A DNA stretch of 59,197 nt from an uncultured Lachnospiraceae bacterium. GTDB lineage: Bacteria > Bacillota > Clostridia > Lachnospirales > Lachnospiraceae. A model generated the notes under the pieces. That model was not told where the DNA came from, made no database searches, and saw nothing but the letters and a program-made list of their open reading frames with translations. Below are positions 45,795 through 53,681 of the stretch, piece after piece; positions within the stretch are counted from its first letter, which is position 1; every line of letters starts with the position of its first letter. The position numbers were made by a program, and so were the translations under genes. The stretch is taken from contig CAJUQO010000013.1 of the NCBI GenBank assembly GCA_910588295.1, positions 1 through 59,197 on the forward strand, in the 5' to 3' direction.

Positions 45795-46697
45795 ATGAGT
45801 TTTTCCACACTACAGCCATTTCCGTCCCTGGAGAGCGCCCTGGCTGCCATTTTTGGCGGCGGCGTCACGGTGGCCCGCTCTCGCCGGATCTCCGGTGGCG
45901 ATATCAATGAGGCATATGGCCTTACCCTTACGGACGGAACCACCGTTTTCATGAAAGCAAATACAAAAAAGAATGCCCCCCTCTTTGCCGCGGAGGCTGC
46001 GGGGCTCGCCGCCATCGCCTGTACAGGGGAGATCGGCACACCGCAGGTTCTCGGCTGCGGCGTAGAGGGAGATAAAGTTTTTTTGCTGCTGTCTTTTGTC
46101 GTCGGCGGGAAGCAGGCTTCTGATTACTGGGAGACTTTTGCTCATCAGCTGGCCGCCATGCACCGGGCGAATACGGCGGAGTTCACGCCGGGAGGCGTTT
46201 ATGGCTTTTGCGGGGATAATTTCATCGGCGCCCGCCCGCAGGCCAATACGGCCCATGAAAGCTGGATCTCTTTTTTCCGGGACTGCAGGCTGGAACCTCA
46301 GTTTCGGAGTGCGGAGAGCTATTTTGACAGGGGAGACAGAAAGAAGACCGGGCGGCTGCTGGACAGGCTGGGGGATTTTCTGGTGGAACCGGAACGGCCG
46401 TCCCTGCTGCACGGAGACCTGTGGTCGGGAAATTTTCTCACCGGAAACGACGGCAGGGCCTGGCTCATCGACCCGGCGTCCTATGTGGGCCATGCGGAGG
46501 CGGATATCGCCATGACAGAGCTTTTCGGCGGTTTCTCCCGGACTTTTTACGATGCCTATAAAGAAACAGGCCTGCTGCAGCCGGGATATGGCCGCCGCAG
46601 GAACCTGTATAATCTGTATCATCTGTTAAATCATTTGAATATGTTTGGCGGGAGTTACCTTTTCCCAGTAAAGCGCATCATAGGGGAATATGTATGA
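45795..46697 (+). CDS. Fructosamine-kinase-family protein (APH fold)
   Basis: 300 residues from the ATG at 45795 (GAGAGGAG ahead), the usual family length. An in-frame ATG at 45729 behind a strong AGGAGG would add 22 non-conserved residues. Signature elements: RRISGGDINEAYGLTL, VFMKAN (ATP-binding Lys), LLHGDLWSGNFL (catalytic Asp) and AWLIDPASYVGHAEADIAM. Fructosamine kinases phosphorylate sugar adducts of amines so that they fall off proteins or can be used as carbon. Its 3' end faces the minus-strand MATE gene 41 bp away. Nearby sucrose enzymes hint at sugar-related use, but co-regulation is unproven. Confidence 0.88.
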   Translation: MSFSTLQPFPSLESALAAIFGGGVTVARSRRISGGDINEAYGLTLTDGTTVFMKANTKKNAPLFAAEAAGLAAIACTGEIGTPQVLGCGVEGDKVFLLLSFVVGGKQASDYWETFAHQLAAMHRANTAEFTPGGVYGFCGDNFIGARPQANTAHESWISFFRDCRLEPQFRSAESYFDRGDRKKTGRLLDRLGDFLVEPERPSLLHGDLWSGNFLTGNDGRAWLIDPASYVGHAEADIAMTELFGGFSRTFYDAYKETGLLQPGYGRRRNLYNLYHLLNHLNMFGGSYLFPVKRIIGEYV

Positions 46698-46738
46698 TGG
46701 CAGGCTGGCAGAAAATCCCGGATAAGCGGATTTTCCTG

Positions 46739-48079
46739 TTATTTTCCCAGCCGTTTCATGCAGTATATATAACTGAAAAACAGCACGGCGTCCGCGCCGA
46801 TCCATGCCAGAATCTCCGCGTAATAGATGCCCTCCTGACCCATAAAGCGAGGCAGCAGCAACGCGGAGCCGGTGCGCATGAGAAACTCGGCGATGCCGGA
46901 CACCATGGGCAGTACCGTATTGCCCATGCCCTGGATACAGGCCCTCGTCACATGCAGATAGTAGAGAATGGGCAGGCAGACGCTCATGATGAACAGATAG
47001 TGGTAGGCGATCCATAGCGTGTCTGCCACTGTTTTTGCGTCGCCGGAAATAAAACAGCCCAGAATTATTTTTCCGCCGAGCACCATGACGGCCATGATGA
47101 CGAAGGACGTAATCACGGCGATTCCCATGGCGGAGCGGTAGCCCGTGCGGATGCGCGCCGTCTTTCCCGCGCCCAGGTTCTGTCCTGCGTAGGTGGTCAT
47201 GGCAAAGCCGTAGGAGGTCGCGGCCACTTCCAGCATACCGTACAATTTATTGGTGGCGGTGAATCCGGCGATGAAAAGCACGCCAAACCCGTTGACCACG
47301 GACTGTACGATCATACCGCCCACAGAGATGACAATATTCTGGAACGCCATGGGAAAGCCAAGCTTCAGAAGGCGCGTATAGGTAGGAAGGCTGGCAGAAA
47401 AATCACCTTTTTGTATCCGGAGAAAATCAATTTTGCCTATTCTGACCAAACAGAAAACGCCGGAAAAAAACTGGGCTATAACCGTAGCCGCGGCTGCGCC
47501 CGCCACGCCGGCGCCAAAGCCCGCCACAAACAGCAGATCCAGCGCCACATTCAGAATCGCCGCGAATACCATGGCATACAGCGGAGTCTTTCCGTCGCCG
47601 AGGGAGCGCAGGACGGCGGCAAGGAGATTGTAGGCCATCGTAATGGGAATGCCGATAAACATGGTGCGCATATATACTGCGGCAGCCTGGAATACGTCGT
47701 TCGGTGTGTTCAGTATATGCAAGACCGGCGCCGCGGCAAGCTGGCCGCAGGCCAGCATGAGCGCCGCGATTACCGCAGACAAAATGACGGCGTTCAAAAT
47801 GATGTTACGGAGCTGTTTTAACCGGTCTGCACCAAAAGCCTGGGCCATCCAGATAGAAAAACCCTGGGAAAATCCCTGTATGATTCCCAGCATCAGCCAG
47901 ATCATCCATTCTGTCGCCCCCACCGCGGCAATACCGTCAACGCCTAACACCTGTCCCACGATCATTGCGTCGGCTACCGTGTAAAGCTGTTGAAATAAAT
48001 TCCCCACCATCAGCGGAAGCGCAAAGGAAAAAATCAGTCTGCCCGGTTTCCCGGATGTCATGTTATGAATGGAATGCAT
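46739..48079 (-). CDS. MATE-family efflux transporter
   Basis: 446 residues, twelve hydrophobic helices, with family landmarks near the start (SGKPGRLIFSFALPLMVGNL, QLYTVADAMIVGQVLG) and at the repeat point (LGFPMAFQNIVISVGGMIVQ). It ends in FSYIYCMKRLGK without the RsbW-like tail seen in the MATE at 30602. It is a sodium- or proton-driven exporter of cationic or drug-like compounds; substrate unknown. The ATG lies three bases after the GH32 stop codon, so it is the second gene of that operon, perhaps with a transport role linked to sugar metabolism. Confidence 0.93.
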   Translation of the reverse strand: MHSIHNMTSGKPGRLIFSFALPLMVGNLFQQLYTVADAMIVGQVLGVDGIAAVGATEWMIWLMLGIIQGFSQGFSIWMAQAFGADRLKQLRNIILNAVILSAVIAALMLACGQLAAAPVLHILNTPNDVFQAAAVYMRTMFIGIPITMAYNLLAAVLRSLGDGKTPLYAMVFAAILNVALDLLFVAGFGAGVAGAAAATVIAQFFSGVFCLVRIGKIDFLRIQKGDFSASLPTYTRLLKLGFPMAFQNIVISVGGMIVQSVVNGFGVLFIAGFTATNKLYGMLEVAATSYGFAMTTYAGQNLGAGKTARIRTGYRSAMGIAVITSFVIMAVMVLGGKIILGCFISGDAKTVADTLWIAYHYLFIMSVCLPILYYLHVTRACIQGMGNTVLPMVSGIAEFLMRTGSALLLPRFMGQEGIYYAEILAWIGADAVLFFSYIYCMKRLGK

Positions 48080-48081
48080 CG

Positions 48082-49584
48082 TTATCCTTCTGTTTTAATC
48101 GTATATTTTACCACATTCATCCGCACTTTCCCGTCGGCAAAGAAAGAGATGCCGTCGGCGGCCTGGTCGGTATAGATCGTGGCGCTCATCACCTGTTCGC
48201 CGTCGTTGATAAATACTTCCGCGCTGAAACGATCCAGAATCAGCCGGAGCTTCAGCTTTCCGCCAGCGGCGTTCACCAGGCATCTTCTCTGGTGGATGAT
48301 GGCCCGGCGGGAACCGGAGAATTTCCGGTCGATTTTCACCACCGATTCATGGGGGCGGAAACTGACGGAGGTATGATACTGTTCATTCTGCGCAAAACGC
48401 AGGGCGAATTTCCGGTAGATATTTTCTCCGTCCGCCGGGGAGAGCTCAATCTCCAGATCTACCAGCCGTCCGCTGATCCCGGGGAGGCGGATGACATCGG
48501 AGAAGACCACATGTTCATGGCACACTTCATCGCAGTGCAGCGCGTCGAATTCCCTCAGGGGTTTCTGGTAGAGCCGCCCGTTTTTAACGGAGAGCTCCCG
48601 GGGCAGGCTCATCTGACCGAACCACAGATCCTCATTCATGTGGGGGCTGCTCATATTGCAGGTATCCCAGTTCTGCATCCAGCCGATCATGATCCGGCGT
48701 CCGTCCGGTGTGAGCACGCTCTGGGGTGCGTAGAAATCAATACCGTAGTCGACGGCCTGGTTATTTTCCTCTGTAAAGGTGTCCGTTTCCCCATCGTAAC
48801 CGCCGATCAGGCAGAGGGTACCGTTGCCGTTGTGGTACTCGAAGCCCTGGGGAAGCATATCCTGGGGGCTGGTGAGCAATACCTGTTTGCCGTCCAGCGC
48901 AAAGAAGTCGGGGCATTCCCACATTTTTCCGAAACGATGGTGATTTTGTACGAGTACTTTTTTGAAGTTCCAGTGAAAAGCGTCGTCGCTCTCATAGAGC
49001 AGGATTTGTCCGGCGTCATCCTCCGCCAGATTGCCGAATACGCAGAGATAGGTGCCGTCCTCCTTTTTCCAGAGTTTTGGGTCCCGAAAATGATTTTCAC
49101 TGGCTCCCCTGGGAAGTTTTTGGGCGTCGATTACCGGGTTGCCTTCGTATTTTTCGAAATCTATGCCGTCGCCCACGGCCAGACACTGGGTCTGGATATC
49201 GCAGGAACCGCCGTTATTTAACGTATGGGTAGCCACGCCGGTATACATCAGCAGCAATCTCCCGTCCGGCAGTTCGATGGCATTGCCGGAAAAACAGCCG
49301 TCCCGGTCATAGGGTTCGTCCGGCGCCAGGGCGGCCGGGAGATACTCCCAGTGGAGCAGGTCTTTGCTTACCGCATGGCCCCAATGCATCGGCCCCCATA
49401 CAGAATCGTAGGGATGATACTGGTAAAACATATGGTATTCCCCTTTATAGTAACAAAAGCCGTTGGGATCATTCATCCAGCCCGTGCGGGTGGACAGGTG
49501 GAAAGCCGGCCTGTCTTCGGGCGTGATCATCTTCCCGAAAGCCTCCTCGTATTTGCGTGCTTCACGCAATGTCTGACTATTCAT
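48082..49584 (-). CDS. GH32 sucrose/fructan hydrolase (sucrose-6-phosphate hydrolase type)
   Basis: 500 residues. The GH32 triad is visible: nucleophile D39 in WMNDPNG, the transition-state Asp in HFRDPKLW, and the acid/base Glu in MWECPDFF. FYQYHPYDSVWGPMHWGHA is the usual substrate-pocket block. A C-terminal beta-sandwich follows (FSAEVFINDGEQVMSATIY). No signal peptide is present, so it acts inside the cell on imported sucrose, sucrose-6-phosphate or short fructans, releasing fructose. Start at 49584 behind GGGGGA. A minus-strand promoter candidate with an overlapping small palindrome lies upstream. It is followed directly by a MATE transporter rather than the usual PTS or ABC importer. 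Confidence 0.93.
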   Translation of the reverse strand: MNSQTLREARKYEEAFGKMITPEDRPAFHLSTRTGWMNDPNGFCYYKGEYHMFYQYHPYDSVWGPMHWGHAVSKDLLHWEYLPAALAPDEPYDRDGCFSGNAIELPDGRLLLMYTGVATHTLNNGGSCDIQTQCLAVGDGIDFEKYEGNPVIDAQKLPRGASENHFRDPKLWKKEDGTYLCVFGNLAEDDAGQILLYESDDAFHWNFKKVLVQNHHRFGKMWECPDFFALDGKQVLLTSPQDMLPQGFEYHNGNGTLCLIGGYDGETDTFTEENNQAVDYGIDFYAPQSVLTPDGRRIMIGWMQNWDTCNMSSPHMNEDLWFGQMSLPRELSVKNGRLYQKPLREFDALHCDEVCHEHVVFSDVIRLPGISGRLVDLEIELSPADGENIYRKFALRFAQNEQYHTSVSFRPHESVVKIDRKFSGSRRAIIHQRRCLVNAAGGKLKLRLILDRFSAEVFINDGEQVMSATIYTDQAADGISFFADGKVRMNVVKYTIKTEG

Positions 49585-49623
49585 AAAAATGTCCCCCTTA
49601 ATACAATTATGATATCATCTCAC

Positions 49624-49653
49624 AGTCTAACGGAAAAGCATCCGGCCTGTCAA
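49624..49653 (-). promoter_or_regulatory. Promoter and possible operator of the GH32-MATE operon
   Basis: On the minus strand TTGACA (49648-49653) and TAGACT (49624-49629) are 18 bp apart. A palindrome GCCTGT-CAAC-ACAGGC (49645-49660) covers the -35 box and could be a repressor site. Confidence 0.5.
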
Positions 49654-49739
49654 CACAGGCTGTATATTTTTCGGATTTTTGTAAGTTTTCGCATAGAATG
49701 ATCTTGGGAGAATGGAGGCTTTTAGCGATATCCGCAATA

Positions 49740-49768
49740 TTGACAGGTTTTCCTCTGCTTGTTAGAAT
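49740..49768 (+). promoter_or_regulatory. Promoter of the hybrid histidine kinase
   Basis: Consensus TTGACA (49740-49745), a 17-bp spacer and TAGAAT (49763-49768), about 50 bp before the ATG at 49818. This is the best-matching sigma-A-type promoter in the window. Confidence 0.75.
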
Positions 49769-49817
49769 AGAATAAAAAGCAGTTTCTTAATTTGATGTCG
49801 GGATAGGGAGAGGAAAA

Positions 49818-52800
49818 ATGTATCATTGTCATGTTCAGTTATATTTAGTGGGTGATCCCTGCAGAGTATTTGAGATTATAAAAGAAATAGCCCCGCTGCC
49901 CGCTTTTATACACACGTTTGTGGAAAGTGAAAAGCCGGAGGAGGATTTGGCAGCCAGGGCCGATGTGATTCTGGTCGATTTGCACGGCGGTGACTGGAAG
50001 GAAGCGGTGCGTTTTCTGCTTGACGGAAAAAAGGAGACGGCGGAATTGATCCTGCTGGCCGACAGCGGACAGATATCGGATCTGGCAGAGTATCTGCCGG
50101 AGATCGGGGATATATGGACAACGCCCATGACGGATGAGGAAGTAGGTTTTCGCTTCCGCAAATGGCAGCAGGATGCGAAAAGGAAGGCGGAGCTCTGGCA
50201 GACCAGTCATTATCTGGAAGCGGCTATCAATAACAGTCCGAATCTGATCTGGTACAAGGATAAACGCGGCATTCATGAGAAGGTAAACGACAGTTTTTGT
50301 AAAGCTGTCAATAAAACGAAACAGCAGGTGGAGGGAAGGAGCCACGCCTATATATGGGATGTGGAGCAGGATGACCCTGCCTGCATAGAGTCTGAGCGGG
50401 TGGTTATGACTCAGAGGAAGACCTGTATGGCTGAGGAGACCATACAGACCGGAGCGGGGAAGCGTCTGCTTACCACTTACAAATCTCCGTTGTATGATCT
50501 GGACGGCAGTGTCATGGGTACGGTTGGCATCGGGATCGATGTAACCCAGGAGCGTGTCTATGAAAAGGAGATCATAAGCAAAAACCATATGCTGGAGACT
50601 ATTTTCACCAGTATGGAGTGCGGTGTGATGTGCCATACGCTGGACGGCCAGCGCATCATAAGCGTCAACCAGGCCGCTCTCACGATTCTGGGGTATGATT
50701 CCCAGGAGGAAATGCTGGCGGCAGGGTTTGATACGGTGGCGGCTTCCGTGCTGGAGAGCGACAGGGATATCCTCCGCAAACGTATCCGATCTCTGAAAAA
50801 GGAAGGGGACAGCGTCAGCGTAGAGTACAGGGTGCTACATAGGGACGGGGGCTTGCGCCATGTGATGGGGAATATCAAGTTGCTGAAGGAGAACGGGGAA
50901 CTTTTCTACCAGCGTTTTCTTTTAGACTGTACGGCTCAGAAGCTGCAGGAAGAACGGAACGAGCGCCATCAGATGGAGCTGATCCAAGCGCTGAGTATTG
51001 AGTATAATCTGGTGTGCTATTATGAGCTGAATACGGGACGCGGCATGTCGATCCGGATTGCTGATGGGTATCGCGAAAAATACGAGCCCTTTTTTGCGGG
51101 GAATATCTCTTTGACAGACAGCTTGGAACAGTATATAGAGAAATTCGTCTATGAGGAGGATCGGAGTATGATGCGGCAGGCGTTCTCCCGGGAAAATCTG
51201 GAGGAGGAGCTGGCGGAAAAGAGGCTGTATTATACGAATTACCGTACTTTCTACGACGGCGTGATGAAATACTTTCAGATCAAAGTGGTGTGCGCCGGCG
51301 CCTGGGACGAAAATCACGGCATTGTTCTGGGACTGCGCAGCGTGGATGAGGAGATACGGAACGAGATGGAGCAGAAGAGCATGCTGGAAGATGCGCTTTT
51401 GCAGGCCAACAGGGCCAGCAAGGCCAAGAGCGTGTTCCTTTCTAATATGTCCCATGATATCCGCACGCCGATGAACGCCATTGTCGGTTTTACTGCGCTG
51501 GCTATGACTCATATTGAAAACAGGGTGCAGGTAGAGGAATATTTAAAGAAGATCATGGGATCCGGCGAGCATCTGCTGAGCCTGATCAATGATGTGCTGG
51601 ATATGAGCCGCATAGAGAGCGGCAAAATGTATCTGGATGAGAAACCCTGTCGTCTGCCGGATATCCTTCATGGGCTGCGCAATATCGTCCAGGCGGATAT
51701 CCGCGCTAAAGAGATGGATTTCTATATTGATACGGTGGATGTGCTGGACGAGGATATTTTCTGTGACAAGCTGCGGCTGAATCAGGTTCTCTTGAATCTG
51801 CTCAGCAATGCGATCAAATATACGGGGGCGGGCGGTACGGTAAGTATGCGGATTTCGGAGAAGCCCGGGGCGCCAGTGGGGTACGCCAACTATGTATTTG
51901 TCATTAAGGATACGGGCATTGGCATGAGCGAGGAGTTTGTATACCATATTTTTGAACCGTTTGAGAGGGAGAAAAATACGACCCTGAGCGGTATCCAGGG
52001 AACGGGCCTGGGCATGGCTATCACGAAAAATATCGTAGATATGATGAACGGCACTATTGAGGTGAAGAGTAAACAGGGGGTGGGAACGGAATTTACGGTC
52101 TCTTTTACTTTCCAGCTGAACGCGGGGGAGAAAGAGCCGCTGGATATACCGGAACTTAAGAATTGCAGGGCCCTGGTGGTGGATGATGATTTCAATACCT
52201 GTGACAGCGTGTCCTATATGCTGGGACAGATGGGGATGCAGGCGGAGTGGACGCTCTCAGGTAAGGAGGCGGTGCTGCGTACCCGCCAGGCCGTCACGCG
52301 GGGCAATGAGTACCGCGTGTATATCATTGACTGGCTTTTGCCTGACATGAACGGGGTCGAAGTCACCAGGAGGATACGGAAGGAGACGGGGGGAGATGCG
52401 CCGGTTATCGTTCTTACTGCCTATGACTGGTCGGAGATCGAGGATGAGGCGAAGGAAGCCGGTGTTATCGCCTTCTGCAGTAAGCCTCTGTTCATGTCGG
52501 AGCTAAGAAGCTGCCTGCGCTCCATTGTAAGTGTGGAGGGAGATGAGGAAACGGGCAACGACACCCAGCAGGTGAGCTTTCGGCCGGGGCGTATCCTGCT
52601 GGCGGAGGATAATGAACTGAATCAGGAGATTGCCGTGGAGATCCTGGGTGATGCCGGGTTTACCACGGAGATCGCGGGAAACGGGAAAATAGCGGTAGAA
52701 ATGTTGAAGAACTCTGGGCCAGATTATTATCAGGTGGTGCTCATGGATGTGCAGATGCCGGTGATGAACGGCTATGAGGCGGTTCGTGAGATCCGAAATC

Positions 52801-52961
52801 TTTCAGATAAGAAATTATCCCGGATACCGGTTCTGGCCATGACTGCCAATGTGTTTGAGGAAGACCGGCAGGAGGCTCTGCGGTGCGGTATGAACGGCCA
52901 TATAGCCAAGCCGCTGGATGTGAAGGTTTTGTTTGAGACGCTGAACAGGGTGCTGTCGTAG
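49818..52961 (+). CDS. Hybrid sensor histidine kinase with PAS domains and two receiver domains
   Basis: 1047 residues, no membrane span. An N-terminal ~130-residue segment looks like a degenerate receiver (VILVDLHGGDWKEAV). Two PAS domains follow (NSPNLIWYKDKRGIHEKVND; TIFTSMECGVMCHTLDGQRI) and a third sensory stretch. The kinase core has NMSHDIRTPMNAIVG (H546), LLNLLSNAIKYTG and GTGLGMAITKNIV. Two C-terminal receivers follow, with phosphoacceptors in IIDWLLPDMNG (about 838) and LMDVQMPVMNG (D977). There is no DNA-binding or enzymatic output, so the signal must leave through another protein. It is divergent from the GH32 operon and upstream of the GH13 gene, and may sense carbohydrate or redox state. 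Confidence 0.93.
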   Translation: MYHCHVQLYLVGDPCRVFEIIKEIAPLPAFIHTFVESEKPEEDLAARADVILVDLHGGDWKEAVRFLLDGKKETAELILLADSGQISDLAEYLPEIGDIWTTPMTDEEVGFRFRKWQQDAKRKAELWQTSHYLEAAINNSPNLIWYKDKRGIHEKVNDSFCKAVNKTKQQVEGRSHAYIWDVEQDDPACIESERVVMTQRKTCMAEETIQTGAGKRLLTTYKSPLYDLDGSVMGTVGIGIDVTQERVYEKEIISKNHMLETIFTSMECGVMCHTLDGQRIISVNQAALTILGYDSQEEMLAAGFDTVAASVLESDRDILRKRIRSLKKEGDSVSVEYRVLHRDGGLRHVMGNIKLLKENGELFYQRFLLDCTAQKLQEERNERHQMELIQALSIEYNLVCYYELNTGRGMSIRIADGYREKYEPFFAGNISLTDSLEQYIEKFVYEEDRSMMRQAFSRENLEEELAEKRLYYTNYRTFYDGVMKYFQIKVVCAGAWDENHGIVLGLRSVDEEIRNEMEQKSMLEDALLQANRASKAKSVFLSNMSHDIRTPMNAIVGFTALAMTHIENRVQVEEYLKKIMGSGEHLLSLINDVLDMSRIESGKMYLDEKPCRLPDILHGLRNIVQADIRAKEMDFYIDTVDVLDEDIFCDKLRLNQVLLNLLSNAIKYTGAGGTVSMRISEKPGAPVGYANYVFVIKDTGIGMSEEFVYHIFEPFEREKNTTLSGIQGTGLGMAITKNIVDMMNGTIEVKSKQGVGTEFTVSFTFQLNAGEKEPLDIPELKNCRALVVDDDFNTCDSVSYMLGQMGMQAEWTLSGKEAVLRTRQAVTRGNEYRVYIIDWLLPDMNGVEVTRRIRKETGGDAPVIVLTAYDWSEIEDEAKEAGVIAFCSKPLFMSELRSCLRSIVSVEGDEETGNDTQQVSFRPGRILLAEDNELNQEIAVEILGDAGFTTEIAGNGKIAVEMLKNSGPDYYQVVLMDVQMPVMNGYEAVREIRNLSDKKLSRIPVLAMTANVFEEDRQEALRCGMNGHIAKPLDVKVLFETLNRVLS

Positions 52962-52994
52962 TAGCCGCGAAAGTACTGAACAGCTGCCTCTCAT

Positions 52995-53037
52995 AAAAGA
53001 AAACGGGAGGGCGTCTAGTTCCCTTCCATTTTCTTTT
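52995..53037. terminator. Shared bidirectional terminator
   Basis: AAAAGAAAACGGGAGGG (52995-53011) pairs with CCCTTCCATTTTCTTTT (53021-53037) at 15 of 17 positions around a 9-base loop. It carries a T-rich tail on the plus strand and A/T arms on both sides. It lies between the convergent hybrid kinase and DUF1622 genes, and one arm encodes the last residues of the latter. Confidence 0.75.
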
Positions 53038-53350
53038 CTTTTTCTTCTTCTTTAATTTCCCAGTGAATAAGGAAGGTCAGCGCCGCCCGCAGGAGGATGA
53101 TCCCAGCCACAATGGCGATTTCTTCCCAACGCTGTACGAGTACGGTTCGTAAAATCTCGCTGCCCAGCTTGAATTCCAGTCCGATAGCCAGTCCGTTGGC
53201 AAGATAGATTTTCAGATCTGAGCTGCGGGCAATGTATTTGTAGAGGCTGACCAGGCTGGTATAAATGATAATGCAGACACCGATAAATTCCAGAAGCAGG
53301 ATACCGAATTCAATGATGGTATTTAAAATGGACTCCAGAATGGCGATCAT
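53015..53350 (-). CDS. DUF1622-family small membrane protein
   Basis: 111 residues with three hydrophobic segments: FGILLLEFIGVCIIIYTSLV, a central LANGLAIGLEFKLGSEILRTV and AIVAGIILLRAALTFLIHW. The tail is strongly charged (KEEEKEKKMEGN). This pattern fits the DUF1622 family, which has no known function. AAAGGAGG precedes the ATG with a rather long spacer. The gene is alone on its strand and divergent from the GH13 gene across a 331-bp gap. Confidence 0.8.
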   Translation of the reverse strand: MIAILESILNTIIEFGILLLEFIGVCIIIYTSLVSLYKYIARSSDLKIYLANGLAIGLEFKLGSEILRTVLVQRWEEIAIVAGIILLRAALTFLIHWEIKEEEKEKKMEGN

Positions 53351-53602
53351 TTCTGTGGTTTTCCTCCTTTGCAGGTATTGAATAAAAGCATACCAAATAC
53401 AGCGGGAAAACTCAACGTTTTTTTTGGGAGGCCGGATATGCGGGAACGGAGCGGCTTAATATGACTACCGTATGACAGAATTCTTTCCGGAAGACATTTT
53501 AAACAAAAAGGCAAAATAGAAAGGGCACTGTGTTAAAAAAAACCGTCAAATTATGGAAAATGGATTTTTGCACAAAATATAGTGAATATTAGGCGAAATA
53601 TA

Positions 53603-53611
53603 TGATACAAT
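53603..53611 (+). promoter_or_regulatory. Extended -10 promoter of the amylosucrase-like gene
   Basis: TGATACAAT fits TGnTATAAT with one mismatch. A weak -35-like TGAATA lies 17 bp upstream. Transcription would start close to the palindrome at 53632. Confidence 0.45.
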
Positions 53612-53631
53612 ACAAGTACTTTTATGATTAA

Positions 53632-53663
53632 CGATTGACATATTTCGGATTATATGTCAATCG
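53632..53663 (+). promoter_or_regulatory. Perfect 12-bp palindrome, probable operator or leader hairpin
   Basis: CGATTGACATAT (53632-53643) and ATATGTCAATCG (53652-53663) are exact inverted repeats around an 8-base spacer. The site lies between the -10 box and the ribosome site (GGAGGG) of the GH13 gene. It could be bound by a dimeric repressor such as the LacI protein encoded at 56489, although a LacI half-site usually abuts its partner. It could also fold in the mRNA. Confidence 0.6.
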
Positions 53664-53681
53664 TTTGCCGGAGGGAAGATT

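Larger units (their letters stand above)
53351..53681. other. Divergent intergenic region upstream of the amylosucrase-like gene
   Basis: This 331-bp AT-rich gap contains the promoter candidate at 53603-53611 and the long palindrome at 53632-53663. The left part near the DUF1622 start shows no clear promoter box and nothing coding. Confidence 0.5.

Noticed and set aside
47965..49221. 418-codon plus-strand frame opposite GH32
   Set aside because: GH32 motifs on the minus strand are complete, and the plus-strand product is unrecognisable and compositionally odd.
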